A stretch of DNA of 64,000 nt from Paenibacillus sp. DMB5. GTDB taxonomy: Bacteria; Bacillota; Bacilli; Paenibacillales; Paenibacillaceae. A program made the translations under genes and the position numbers. Positions 43,468 to 52,586 of this stretch are shown here, one piece after another; position 1 is the stretch's first letter, and the number at the start of each line of letters is the position of its first letter. The DNA is taken from assembly GCF_001517085.1 (NCBI RefSeq), contig NZ_LRAC01000140.1, forward strand, positions 124,001-188,000. Reading direction: 5' to 3'. The notes below the pieces were generated by a model, which worked only from the letters and a program-made list of their open reading frames with translations, was not told where the DNA came from and ran no database searches.

Positions 43468-44961
43468 TTACAAGAGTCGCTGCAGACGGGCGATATAGAA
43501 TCCGTCGCTGCCGAAATGCTGCGGCAGCAGCTGGATACCTTCGCCGGCAGCAAGCGCCGTATCCTTGGTCCGTTCCCATACCGGGGTACTGAAGCTTACC
43601 GGAACGAAGTCCGGATTCTGCTTCAGAAAAGCGGACACAATTGCACTGTTCTCCGCCTGCTCCGTGGTGCAAGTGCTGTAGACCAGCACTCCTCCGGGCT
43701 TCAGCAGCCTGGAGACGGACTGCAGCAGCTCTGCCTGCAGTCCGGCAATGCTGTCTACATCCTCCGGCTGCTTGCGCCATTTGAGATCCGGCTTGCGCCG
43801 GATCACCCCGAGCCCGGAGCACGGTGCATCCAGCAGAATCCGGTCAAACGACTCCGCCGGCAGCTCAGCGGCAAGCTCAAGCGCATCTGTGCTGCCGGTC
43901 GTGATGCAGTCCAGCCCAAGGCGAGCTGCCTGATCGGAGATTAGCTTGGCCTTGTGGGCATGAAGATCGTTGGCATAGATATAGCCATCGTCCTTCATCA
44001 GTTCGCCCATATGGGCGCTCTTGCCGCCAGGGGCAGCGCAGCAGTCAAGGACTCTCATGCCAGGTTCCGGAGCGACAGCTTCCGCAACCAGCATAGAGCT
44101 TTCATCCTGGACGGACAGATAACCATCTGAATACCAGGAGGTTAAAGCTAGATTGCCGGCTCCCTTAACGACGATACCGTACGGGCTTAACCTGGATGCA
44201 GCCGCATTCATTCCTGCATCCTGCATTTCTTCAAGCAGCTTGTCCCGGCTGATCATTGTCGTATTCACCCTGACGCTGACAGCCGGCGGTTCATTATTGG
44301 CAGCGCACATCGCTTCAGCTGTTTGGGTACCGTACTCAGCCGCCCAGCGCTCTACCATCCATAAAGGATGGGAGTAGAGGATAGAGATCCGCTCAGCTTC
44401 ACTAAGGCCTTTTTTGAGTACCGGCAGCTCACCGGCGCGCAGCACGCTGCGCAATACTCCGTTAACCATCCCGGAGATGCCCTGATGGCCGCGTTTCTTG
44501 GCTATGTTAACTGCTTCATTGACGGCAGCATGCGGCGGAATGCGGTCCAGATACATGATCTGATACAGGCTCAGCCGCAGCAGATTGCGCACCCAAGGTG
44601 TCAGCTTGGCAATCCCCTTGCTTACAAAATCCTCAAGCACGTAATCCAGTGTAATCAACCGGGACAAAGTGCCGTATACCAGCTCTGTAGCCAGCCCGGA
44701 ATCCTCACGGCTAAGTCCAGACTTCTGCAAGCTGCTGTTCAGCAAAAGGTTACTGTAGGCACCCTCCTGCTCTACCCGGACCAGCACATCAAGCGCCACA
44801 GCGCGGGATGAAGCAGCAGGACGGGTTCCCCTGTCCGCGCTCTTCCCGGCTGCCCCGCTTCCGCCTTGCACACGGCTGCCCTGCGGCTTGGCGGAATCGC
44901 CATTGCGTCCGGACCTCTGTCCGCTGCGCCCCGGGCCGCCCCCGTTCATGCCCGCGCTCAA
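43468..44961 (-). CDS. rsmB: 16S rRNA m5C967 methyltransferase RsmB
   Basis: 497 residues if the TTG at 44961 is used; it overlaps the fmt stop as TTGA. The ATG at 44949 is an alternative, and neither has a clear ribosome site. A Gly/Ser/Arg-rich N-terminal extension of ~45 residues is followed by a NusB-like RNA-binding domain (AVALDVLVRVEQEGAYSNL), then the methyltransferase domain: SAM site DCCAAPGGKSAHM near residue 315, DAPCSGLGVIRR with the catalytic Cys near residue 400, and YSTCTTEQAENSAIV. It methylates C967 of 16S rRNA. The Arg-rich extension is not usual. Confidence 0.93.
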   Translation of the reverse strand: MSAGMNGGGPGRSGQRSGRNGDSAKPQGSRVQGGSGAAGKSADRGTRPAASSRAVALDVLVRVEQEGAYSNLLLNSSLQKSGLSREDSGLATELVYGTLSRLITLDYVLEDFVSKGIAKLTPWVRNLLRLSLYQIMYLDRIPPHAAVNEAVNIAKKRGHQGISGMVNGVLRSVLRAGELPVLKKGLSEAERISILYSHPLWMVERWAAEYGTQTAEAMCAANNEPPAVSVRVNTTMISRDKLLEEMQDAGMNAAASRLSPYGIVVKGAGNLALTSWYSDGYLSVQDESSMLVAEAVAPEPGMRVLDCCAAPGGKSAHMGELMKDDGYIYANDLHAHKAKLISDQAARLGLDCITTGSTDALELAAELPAESFDRILLDAPCSGLGVIRRKPDLKWRKQPEDVDSIAGLQAELLQSVSRLLKPGGVLVYSTCTTEQAENSAIVSAFLKQNPDFVPVSFSTPVWERTKDTALAAGEGIQLLPQHFGSDGFYIARLQRLL

Positions 44962-45894
44962 CCGAGCACCGTCCCGGGACTCATAGCCGCACCGCGGCTG
45001 AAGTCACCGGCGCTCATCGTTTTTTTGCCGGCCGGCTGCACAGAGGTCAGCAGCAGTGAACCGTCACCGGTGCTCACCTCTACACCGCGTTCATTGACTG
45101 CAAGTACTGTGCCGGGTGGTTTGGAAGGTGCAGTCTGCTGGTCAGCAGGCTTAGCAGCCGCCCATACCTTAAAGGTTTCGCCGTTCCAGAGGGTGACGCC
45201 CCGGAGAACGGGACAAGTCCCCGGATCCGGTTGTAAATATCACGGGAGCCTGCATTCCAGTCGATCCGCTCGTCATCCCGGCTCAAATTCGGCGCATAAG
45301 TAGCTTCATTGTCATCCTGCTGCACTGCTTCAACACGGCCTGATGCCAGCTTCGGCATCTCCGCCTTCAGCAAATCGCGTCCGGCCAGGCTCAGCTTTTC
45401 AAACAGATCACCTGCGGTGTCCTCATCTCCAATCGGCACTTCGACACGGGAGATCATATCGCCGGTATCCAGCCCTTCAGCCATATACATCAAAGTCACA
45501 CCGGTTACCGTCTCCCCGTTGATGATGCAGCGCTGGATCGGCGCACCCCCGCGGTATTTCGGCAGCAACGAGCCATGGACATTAACGCAGCCGTTGCGCG
45601 GCAGATCAAGCACACTTTTAGGCAGGATCTGGCCGTAAGCGGCTGTAACAATCAGGTCAGGAGCATAGGCGGCAAGCTCTGCCACCGCTTCCGGCCGGCG
45701 CAGCGTTCCGGCTGCAGCACCGGAAGCCCGAGCGATAGGGCAGCCTCCTTGACCGGAGTAGGCATAAGCGTCTTCTTTCGGCCCTGCGGCCGGTCGGGCT
45801 GGGTGATAACAGCCACGACATCATAACCTTCCTCCACAAGCATTTTCAGTGAAGGCACGGCAAAAGCCGGTGTGCCCATGAATACAATCTTCAT
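44958..45894 (-). CDS. fmt: Methionyl-tRNA formyltransferase (two apparent frameshifts, 45199-45202 and near 45704)
   Basis: About 312 residues when two bases are restored. The N-terminal part reads MKIVFMGTPAFAVPSLKML (start at 45894, GGGGAG upstream), then AAYAPDLIVTAAYGQILPK and the family signature NVHGSLLPKYRGGAPIQRC near residue 110. The C-terminal OB-fold part is GVTLWNGETFKVW to GTVLG, ending at 44958. Breaks: near 45704 (ERLRRPEAV is read as ERCAGRKRW) and in CCCC at 45199-45202 (PFSGGVTLW read as PFSGASPSG). Both are single-base losses. The enzyme formylates Met-tRNA for initiation. It follows def after 5 bp. Two frameshifts in a nearly indispensable gene argue for sequencing error. 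Confidence 0.92.
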
Positions 45895-45899
45895 TCCGT

Positions 45900-46385
45900 T
45901 CACTCCCCGGACTCACTGTGCTCAGCAGTGTACTCATATACCTTCTCGGCAATATCGGTAAACAAAACTCCGTTGAGATGGTCAATTTCATGCTGGAATG
46001 CGCGGGCCAGAAGGCCGCTGCCCGTAATGGTAACCTCTTTACCTTCACGGTCAAGACCGCGTACAGTTACTGTCTCTGCCCGCCGGACATCGCCGTTTAG
46101 TCCCGGAATGCTCAGGCAGCCTTCCGGTCCGAACTGTTCGCCTTCTGTACTTATGATCTCCGGATTGATCAGCTTGATCAGTCCGTGCTCCTCATCGGCA
46201 TCAACAACGATCAGACGCTTCAGAATTCCTACTTGCGGCGCAGCCAGGCCGACGCCTTCCGCGTCATACATCGTATCAGCCATATCATCCAGCAGCTTCT
46301 GGACATTCGGGGTTACTTTGGTTACAGCTTTTGCTGTTTTGTGCAATACCTCATCCGGTTCTTTTACAATTAATCTTATTGCCAT
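45900..46385 (-). CDS. def: Peptide deformylase
   Basis: 161 residues. The three metal-binding and catalytic motifs are present: GVGLAAPQVG near residue 45, EGCLSIPG near residue 88, and QHEIDHLNG (HEXXH) near residue 130. It removes the formyl group from nascent proteins. Genes priA-def-fmt-rsmB are in the Bacillus order, with fmt starting 5 bp downstream. The length suits the type 1-like def2 group of Gram-positive bacteria. A longer C-terminal tail rich in Glu and Ser ends the protein. Confidence 0.96.
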   Translation of the reverse strand: MAIRLIVKEPDEVLHKTAKAVTKVTPNVQKLLDDMADTMYDAEGVGLAAPQVGILKRLIVVDADEEHGLIKLINPEIISTEGEQFGPEGCLSIPGLNGDVRRAETVTVRGLDREGKEVTITGSGLLARAFQHEIDHLNGVLFTDIAEKVYEYTAEHSESGE

Positions 46386-46447
46386 TACACGTACACCATC
46401 CTTGTTCTGAACGTTCTGTATTCTCTATATTGTATCACGCCATAAAG

Positions 46448-48979
46448 CTACATCAACATCTGCGGATCTACGTCGATACTGATCTGCAGATTGTTATCGC
46501 GGAGCGAATCTTCCAGCTCCTCTGCAATCTGGCGGGCCAGTCCGATGGCATCGATTGCCCCCCGCCATTTGATAATACACTGGAACCGGTATCTTCCTTT
46601 CAGCTTGGGCAGCGGGGAAGCGACTGGTCCTAGCAGGTCAAGCGCATCCGCGGACAGCTTGTCCAGGCTGGCGAACCAGCGGAGCTGTCTTGCCCGTCCC
46701 TGCAGATTCAGCGCGTAATTCTCCGCCATTTTCAGCAGGAGCGGAAGCTGCTCGTGCGAGAGGGTGACGAGAATCAGCCTGCAGTACGGCGGGTAATGCA
46801 GGGCTCTGCGGTGCTTCAGCTCTTCACGGACGAAGGAGTAATAGTCGTGTCCGCTCGCATGCACGATCGAGTAATGCTCGGGCGTGTAGGACTGCACGAC
46901 AACTTCACCGGGAAGCTGATGTCTTCCGGCCCGGCCGGCCACTTGGGTAAGCAGCTGGAAGGTCTTTTCACCGGCCCGGAAGTCCGGCAGATTCAGTGCA
47001 GAATCGGCGGTTATGACTCCGACAAGGGTTACATCCGGGAAATCCAGCCCCTTGGCTACCATCTGCGTGCCCAGCAGGACGTCGGCCTTTTTGTCGCGGA
47101 ACTGGTTCAGCAGCTTCTCGTGAGAGCCTTTCTCTGTTGTCGTATCCACATCCATCCGGATAACCCGGATTCCGGGGAAGAGCTTACCCAGCTCTTCCTC
47201 CACACGCTGGGTTCCTGTCCCAAAGAAGCGGATATGCTCGCTGCCGCATTCCGGGCAGACCTTCGGCGAAGGTTCTGCGTGACCGCAGTAATGACAGCGC
47301 AGATTGTCACTGCGGCTGTGATAAGTCAGCGAAATATCGCATTCGGGGCAGGTGGCTACATATCCGCAGCTGCGGCACATGACAAAGGTGGAGAAGCCTC
47401 TGCGGTTCAGGAGCAGTACTGTCTGCTCCCCTTTCTCCAGCCTGCTCTCCAGTGCAGCGTGAAGTCTGCGGCTGAACATCGAACGGTTTCCTTCCTTAAG
47501 CTCATCCCGCATATCCACCACATGCACCTTTGGCAACGCATTGCCAAGAGCACGGGTAGGCATTTCCAGCAGCACCGGCGAGAAGTGAATGTCGCTCTGG
47601 GACCTGGCAGCATGATAGCTCTCCAATGAAGGGGTAGCAGAACCAAGAATAACGGCTGCCCCGCCCTGCTCTGCCCTGCGGACAGCCACATCGCGGGCAT
47701 GGTATTTCGGGTTCTCCTCCTGCTTATACGAGGATTCATGCTCTTCATCCATAATAATCAGCCCCAGGTTGGCGAAAGGGGCGAATACCGCCGAACGGGC
47801 CCCGACAGCTACCATTGCTTTACCTTCCCTGATCTTGCGCCATTCGTCATAGCGTTCACCGACGGACAGGCGGCTGTGCATAACCGCTACGCCGCTGCCG
47901 AACCGTCCCTTGAACCGTTCCACCATCTGCGGGGTTAACGCAATTTCCGGGACGAGCACCACAGCCTGCCGGCCCTGATCCACAGCACGCTGTATACACT
48001 GCAAATAAATCTCCGTTTTCCCGCTGCCGGTTACCCCGTGCAGCAGAAAGACCTCATGCTGCTGCTCATCAACCGTCCGGGCTATCCGGGTGAAAACCTT
48101 CTGCTGCTCAGGTGTAAGCGGCAAAGGTGTACTAGGCTTAAAGTCGCGGCCCCGGTAAGGATCGCGATATACTTCAATTTCACTAATTTCAATATAGCCC
48201 TTTTCTTCCAGCGCCTTGACCGTACCCGCCGTAACCTGCAGAACGGCCAACAGATCCTTCATCGGCATGGGCAGCATTTGCTCCATTTCAATCAGAAAGG
48301 ACAAGACGTCTTTCTGCCGGGCCGACCGCGCCGGGAAGGTGCTGAGCGATTCACGGGCTGCAGCCAGCCCGATCGCCAGGTCAACAGCCTTCAGCTTCTT
48401 CTTGCCCATTTTATCCTTGATGGACTGACTCTCGGTAAGCACGCCCCGGCGCAGCATAAACTTGACCGTCTCTGCAGCTCCGGGAAAGCTGCGGGTCAGC
48501 TGCTTCATGGACACTTCTCCGGCTTTTCTGACGAAATCAATGATCGTCCGCTCCTCCAGATCCTCCTCCAGGAACAGCGGAAACAGTTCATCTGCCGGCT
48601 TATCCGCAGCTTCAGCCTCTTCGCCCAGAGAGATCAGGCGTTCAGCCTTGCCTTTGAGCGCGGTAGGCAGCATAGCCTGCAGGGCAGAAATCCGCCGGCA
48701 GGCATAGCGCTGGCTCATCCAGTCCCCTAATTCAACAAGCTCCGGTGATAGCGGCGGGAGCAGGTCAAGGACCTCCTGGATCGGCTTAAGTCCGGAAGCT
48801 GTTCCAGTCTCCCCTGACTCCAGCGAAACGACGAATCCCTGTACCGTGCGGTGTCCGAAGGGAACCGCTACACGGCTGCCGACTTCGATCCACAGCCGCA
48901 GAGCATCAGGAATAGAGTAATCGAACGGCCGGTCGGTGCTGCGCACAGGAACATCGACAATGACCTTCGCTATCTCCAT
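46448..48979 (-). CDS. priA: Primosomal protein N' (PriA helicase)
   Basis: 843 residues. N-terminal 3'-DNA-binding region (IAKVIVDVPVRSTDRPFDY), then Walker A VTGSGKTEIYLQ near residue 318, DEEHESSYKQEENP (motif II), a GSATPS motif, and a two-zinc domain of eight cysteines near residues 545-590 (CRSCGYVATCPEC, CHYCGH, CPECGSEH). Motif VI is GRAGRH near residue 690. PriA restarts stalled replication forks by loading the primosome. Its ATG overlaps the coaBC stop (TAATG). It lies upstream of def as in Bacillus. Confidence 0.97.
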   Translation of the reverse strand: MEIAKVIVDVPVRSTDRPFDYSIPDALRLWIEVGSRVAVPFGHRTVQGFVVSLESGETGTASGLKPIQEVLDLLPPLSPELVELGDWMSQRYACRRISALQAMLPTALKGKAERLISLGEEAEAADKPADELFPLFLEEDLEERTIIDFVRKAGEVSMKQLTRSFPGAAETVKFMLRRGVLTESQSIKDKMGKKKLKAVDLAIGLAAARESLSTFPARSARQKDVLSFLIEMEQMLPMPMKDLLAVLQVTAGTVKALEEKGYIEISEIEVYRDPYRGRDFKPSTPLPLTPEQQKVFTRIARTVDEQQHEVFLLHGVTGSGKTEIYLQCIQRAVDQGRQAVVLVPEIALTPQMVERFKGRFGSGVAVMHSRLSVGERYDEWRKIREGKAMVAVGARSAVFAPFANLGLIIMDEEHESSYKQEENPKYHARDVAVRRAEQGGAAVILGSATPSLESYHAARSQSDIHFSPVLLEMPTRALGNALPKVHVVDMRDELKEGNRSMFSRRLHAALESRLEKGEQTVLLLNRRGFSTFVMCRSCGYVATCPECDISLTYHSRSDNLRCHYCGHAEPSPKVCPECGSEHIRFFGTGTQRVEEELGKLFPGIRVIRMDVDTTTEKGSHEKLLNQFRDKKADVLLGTQMVAKGLDFPDVTLVGVITADSALNLPDFRAGEKTFQLLTQVAGRAGRHQLPGEVVVQSYTPEHYSIVHASGHDYYSFVREELKHRRALHYPPYCRLILVTLSHEQLPLLLKMAENYALNLQGRARQLRWFASLDKLSADALDLLGPVASPLPKLKGRYRFQCIIKWRGAIDAIGLARQIAEELEDSLRDNNLQISIDVDPQMLM

Positions 48980-50214
48980 TATCGTGTTACTCCGGATATC
49001 CGTTCGGCTGCAAGCGTCAGCAGACGGCGCGCGACCTCATCCTTCGAGCTGAGCGGAAGATCCAGCACAAGGCCGTCTGCATCGTAGATGGACACAATAT
49101 TGGTGTCCGTGCCGAATCCGGCGCCTTCCCTGGACACATCATTGGCAACGATCAGATCCAGATTTTTGCGGACCAGCTTATCCTTTGCATAATATTCGGC
49201 GTTGCCTGTTTCGGCCGCAAAGCCGATCAGAAACTGGTTATCCTTCACCTTGCCCAGACTCTCCAGGATGTCGGTTGTTTTAACCAGCTCAAGCGTCATG
49301 GTATCCCCGCTCTTTTTAATTTTGGCATCCGCACTATGCTTCGGCCGGTAGTCGGCTACAGCAGCAGCCTTAATGAGAATATCGCAGCTGTTCCAGCGGC
49401 TGACAACCTCATCCAGCATAGACTGTGCCGATTCCACCCGGACCAGGGTAATTTCAGGATCCTGCGGCGGCGTTTCATCTGTCCGTGCCGCGATCAGGGT
49501 TACCTCTGCGCCCATGGCCCGCGCAGCACGGGCGATTGCAAAGCCCATTTTGCCGGAGGAATCATTGGAAATATAACGGACCGGATCAATCCGCTCAACA
49601 GTTCCGCCTGCGGTAACCATCACTTTTTTGCCGCTTAAAGGACCTTTAAGTCTATCAGCCTGAATATTGAAATACTGCTCGACCACACGGACAATCGACT
49701 CCGGCTCCTCCAGTCTGCCTTTGCCTACATAGCCGCAGGCCAGCAGCCCTTCTCCGGGTTCGATAAACTGCACGCCGCGTGAAGCCAGTGTATTCATATT
49801 ACTGACTACAGCCGGATGCTGGTACATATGCACATTCATCGCCGGCGCCACCATGACAGGTGCTGTAGTGGCAAGCAGCGTGGTGGACAGCATATCATCA
49901 GCCAGGCCATGTGCCATCTTGGCAATTATATTGGCGGTTGCCGGTGCAATAAGCACCAGGTCGGCGGAACCGGCCAGATCAATATGAGAGATTGAAGCGG
50001 GGTCACGCTCCTGGAAGGTATCACTGTATACCCGCTGTTTGGACAGCGACTGAAAAGTCAGCTCGGTAATAAACTGCTTGGCCGAAGCTGTCATAATAAC
50101 ATGAACCTCGGCCCCCTTCTGGGTCAGCTTGCTCGTCAAAGCTGCCGCCTTATAGGCAGCAATGCCCCCTGTAACGCCAAGGATAATGATTTTGCCTGTT
50201 AAGCTGTTCAACAT
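48979..50214 (-). CDS. coaBC: Bifunctional phosphopantothenoylcysteine decarboxylase/synthetase
   Basis: 411 residues. The CoaC half (residues 1-185) is a flavoprotein: ILGVTGGIAAYKAAALTSKL, the catalytic His region ISHIDLAGSADLVLIAPATA, and APAMNVHMY (the family PXMNXXMW-type motif). The CoaB half (residues ~190-411) begins GKKVMVTAGGTVERIDPVR and has SNDSSGKMGFAIAR, KAAAVADYRP, and ends with the CTP-binding region. It makes 4'-phosphopantetheine precursors for coenzyme A. It follows rpoZ after a 283-bp gap filled with hairpins, with ribosome site GGGGGG. Confidence 0.97.
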   Translation of the reverse strand: MLNSLTGKIIILGVTGGIAAYKAAALTSKLTQKGAEVHVIMTASAKQFITELTFQSLSKQRVYSDTFQERDPASISHIDLAGSADLVLIAPATANIIAKMAHGLADDMLSTTLLATTAPVMVAPAMNVHMYQHPAVVSNMNTLASRGVQFIEPGEGLLACGYVGKGRLEEPESIVRVVEQYFNIQADRLKGPLSGKKVMVTAGGTVERIDPVRYISNDSSGKMGFAIARAARAMGAEVTLIAARTDETPPQDPEITLVRVESAQSMLDEVVSRWNSCDILIKAAAVADYRPKHSADAKIKKSGDTMTLELVKTTDILESLGKVKDNQFLIGFAAETGNAEYYAKDKLVRKNLDLIVANDVSREGAGFGTDTNIVSIYDADGLVLDLPLSSKDEVARRLLTLAAERISGVTR

Positions 50215-50302
50215 AATCCCCCCTGTTTCAAGCCAGTATCAGGCTCCGATGAACCGGATCTGACATTCAATAGCCGGATGATAGCCTGAGTCGGCCTATA
50301 CC

Positions 50303-50353
50303 GGCAAGAAGAAACGGCTGCGCCGCCTTCAGTAAAGGTTGGCACCCGTTTCT
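50303..50353. repeat. Dispersed hairpin element, copy B
   Basis: Same element as copy A (2617-2664): leading GGCAAG, outer arms AGAAACGG (50310-50317) and CCGTTTCT (50346-50353), inner GCCGCCTT against AAGGTTGGC. Located in the rpoZ-coaBC gap. Confidence 0.75.
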
Positions 50354-50362
50354 AAAAAAATA

Positions 50363-50401
50363 ACAACCTTCCGGTTGTCAGGAACAGCCCGGGTACGGGC
50401 T
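50363..50401. other. Two adjacent short hairpins
   Basis: ACAACC/GGTTGT (50363-50378) and AGCCCG/CGGGCT (50386-50401) follow immediately after hairpin element B. They may be mRNA-processing or protective structures. Confidence 0.5.
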
Positions 50402-50440
50402 ACATATGACATTATACTACATAATTCCGGCTGACCGGAG

Positions 50441-50472
50441 CAGAAACAGCTGTTAAACGAGAGCTGTTTCTG
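50441..50472. other. Perfect inverted repeat at the 3' end of rpoZ
   Basis: An 11-bp arm CAGAAACAGCT (50441-50451) and AGCTGTTTCTG (50462-50472) lies 26 bp past the rpoZ stop in the minus direction. There is no T tract, so it is a processing or attenuation structure rather than a classic terminator. Confidence 0.6.
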
Positions 50473-50497
50473 CTGCAGGTGCAGCAAGAAGCGGAAA

Positions 50498-50698
50498 CTA
50501 CTCTTCGCCGCGGGTCACAAGGATGCGGTCTTCATAGATTTCTTCCAGCGCAACGCCGACGAACTTATGGGATTTAGGCGCTTTGACATCAGTCTTGCCG
50601 CCTTCACGGAGCAGTCTTGCCCGGCGGGCTGCAGCGACAACCAGCGAATACTTGCTGTCAACCTTGTTCATCATTTCATCAATAGACGGATATAGCAC
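50498..50698 (-). CDS. rpoZ: RNA polymerase omega subunit
   Basis: 66 residues from a GTG at 50698 (MLYPSIDEMMNKVDSKYSLV); the upstream GTG at 50707 has no ribosome site, while GAGGTG lies six bases before this one. It contains the omega signature KYSLVVAAARRARLL and HKFVGVALEEIYEDRI. Omega aids folding of the beta' subunit. Order gmk-rpoZ-coaBC-priA is as in Bacillus. Confidence 0.96.
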   Translation of the reverse strand: MLYPSIDEMMNKVDSKYSLVVAAARRARLLREGGKTDVKAPKSHKFVGVALEEIYEDRILVTRGEE

Positions 50699-50753
50699 GT
50701 AAGACACCTCTTCATCATTTACTGTAAATATGGTTCAATCCTGGCAGCGCTTA

Positions 50754-51323
50754 TTATCTTACTTTGCAGTGCTCGGCGATAATAATGCTCTCAATTCGTT
50801 TGCAGGCGAGGTCGATCTCATCATTCACTACGGCGTAGTCATAGTGCCGGATCAGCCCAATCTCATCCTCGGCAACAGACATGCGGTGGCTGATTACATC
50901 GGGATGCTCCGTACCGCGTCCGCGGATGCGGTCCTTGAGCTCATCCATAGAAGGAGGCAGCAGGAAGACAAAGATTCCTTCAGGAAACTTCTCCTTGACC
51001 TTCAGCGCACCCTGCACCTCGATCTCCAGAATGATATCTTTACCGCTCTCCAGCGTACGTTCCACAAAATCACGAGGAGTCCCGTAATAGTTCCCTACAT
51101 ATTCTGCATATTCCAGCAGCTGGTCTGCTTCAATCATTGCAGCAAACTCATCCCTGCTCTTGAAAAAATAATTGACCCCGTTCTCTTCGCCTTCCCGCGG
51201 ATTGCGGGTGGTGGCAGATACGGAATAGACAAGCTCAGGCATTTTGGGTCTTAGTGCTGTACACACTGTGCCTTTGCCAACGCCGGATGGTCCGGATAAA
51301 ATAATCAGCAATCCTTTTGACAT
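50754..51323 (-). CDS. gmk: Guanylate kinase
   Basis: 189 residues from the ATG at 51323 (GGAGTG upstream). P-loop SGPSGVGKGTV near residue 9, GMP-binding SVSATTRNPREGEENGVNY near residue 38, YGTPRDFVERTL near residue 80, and lid region near residue 140. It phosphorylates GMP to GDP. Located between remA and rpoZ, as in Bacillus. Confidence 0.97.
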   Translation of the reverse strand: MSKGLLIILSGPSGVGKGTVCTALRPKMPELVYSVSATTRNPREGEENGVNYFFKSRDEFAAMIEADQLLEYAEYVGNYYGTPRDFVERTLESGKDIILEIEVQGALKVKEKFPEGIFVFLLPPSMDELKDRIRGRGTEHPDVISHRMSVAEDEIGLIRHYDYAVVNDEIDLACKRIESIIIAEHCKVR

Positions 51324-51341
51324 AGTACACTCCAATTGTTG

Positions 51342-51602
51342 TTATTCGTCGTTATCGTCATCTTTACTGGACAGACGGTGTGCCACTGTCTCCGGCTGAA
51401 CTGCCGAGAGGATGACATGGTCGCTGTCCGTGATGATGACGGCCCGCGTCCGGCGGCCATAGGTTGCATCGATCAGCATATGCCGGTCTCTGGCTTCCTG
51501 GATGATACGCTTGATCGGTGCAGATTCCGGGCTGACAATGGAAATAATACGGTTGGCCGACACGATATTTCCAAAGCCGATGTTAATTAATTTGATTGCC
51601 AT
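51342..51602 (-). CDS. remA: Extracellular matrix/biofilm regulator RemA family
   Basis: 86 residues of the RemA (DUF370) family: IKLINIGFGNIVSANRIISI at the N-terminus and DATYGRRTRAVIITDSDHVI in the middle. The ring-forming DNA-binding protein activates matrix genes in B. subtilis. The C-terminal ~20 residues (SSKDDDNDE) are acidic. It lies between yicC and gmk, with a GGGGGG ribosome site. Confidence 0.95.
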   Translation of the reverse strand: MAIKLINIGFGNIVSANRIISIVSPESAPIKRIIQEARDRHMLIDATYGRRTRAVIITDSDHVILSAVQPETVAHRLSSKDDDNDE

Positions 51603-51652
51603 GTTCCGGTTGTTCCCCCCATAGGTTACATCATTGCTTGCCGAAAATCCTG

Positions 51653-52548
51653 TTACTCCATATTCGCCGCCTGCTCACGAATCTTCTCAAGCTCCGCCTT
51701 CATCTCGAGCGTGAGATTCACCAGATTCAGATGATTGCATTTCGACCCGATTGTATTCGTCTCCCTGTTCATCTCCTGGATGAGAAAATCCAGCTTGCGT
51801 CCTGCCGGCTCACTTCCATCAAGCAGGGCCCTGCATTGTTCAAAATGACTGTACAGCCGGGTAAGCTCTTCATCAATGTTACAGCGGTCGGCAAAAATAG
51901 CAATTTCCATTCCGAATTTATGCTCTTCAAATGGGAACGTTCGTCATTCAGTTCGCTCAGCCGCTGCCGCAGCTTATCGCGGTATTCATTTACAACTGCC
52001 GGGGCTAAGGTTGTCATCGCCGCGTGCAGCTCTTCAAGATGGACAAGCCTGCGCGACAGGTCGGCCGCAAGATAGCTTCCTTCCCGGGCACGCATCTGAA
52101 GCAGCGACTCCAGGCTCTGCGTTAATCCCCGCTCAAGCATCTCGGACCATTCTTCAGGCGTACCGGCTGATACAGCCGCCGGCCCCTCCTTCAGTTCCAT
52201 AACACCGGGCATAGAGAGTATATCACGCAAGGTCAACTCTCCCGCAAGCTCGAACTCCTTCTTCAGCGCTTCTGCCGATTCCAGATAGGATTTGACCGCC
52301 TGACGGTTCAGCTCCTGCAAGGCAGGCGCCTCATCCGCGGTCTCCCTGTTAATGATAACATCTACCCGTCCCCGTCTGATATGGTTCTGCACAGTCTTGC
52401 GCAGCATATCCTCATAAACCGTCCAATCCCGGGGCATCCGCAGCACAACTTCGCAGTAACGGTTATTCACCGATTTGACTTCGAACGTAATCTTGTAACC
52501 GCCGAATTGCAGGGATGATTGACCGTATCCGGTCATGCTAAATGACAA
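51653..52548 (-). CDS. yicC: YicC/YloC family endoribonuclease-like protein (apparent frameshift near 51937)
   Basis: About 298 residues with one base restored, from a TTG at 52548 (MSFSMTGYGQSS), chosen because GGATGTGA is spaced before it. YicC signature stretches are FSMTGYGQSS and VKSVNNRYCEV at the N-terminus, and LIQEMNRETNTIGSKC (the DUF1732-like end) at the C-terminus. The frame breaks near 51936-51938: TTT read as TT turns ERFPFEEHKFGMEIAIF into ERSHLKS. In E. coli, YicC is an endoribonuclease affecting RyhB; the Bacillus role is unclear. It precedes remA and gmk as in Bacillus. Confidence 0.85.
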
Positions 52549-52586
52549 CGGAATCACATCCATTACACTATTGTAATTGATTCTTA

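Noticed and set aside
46754..47629. 291-codon plus-strand frame
   Set aside because: Antisense to the priA zinc-finger and helicase region; no coding features of its own.
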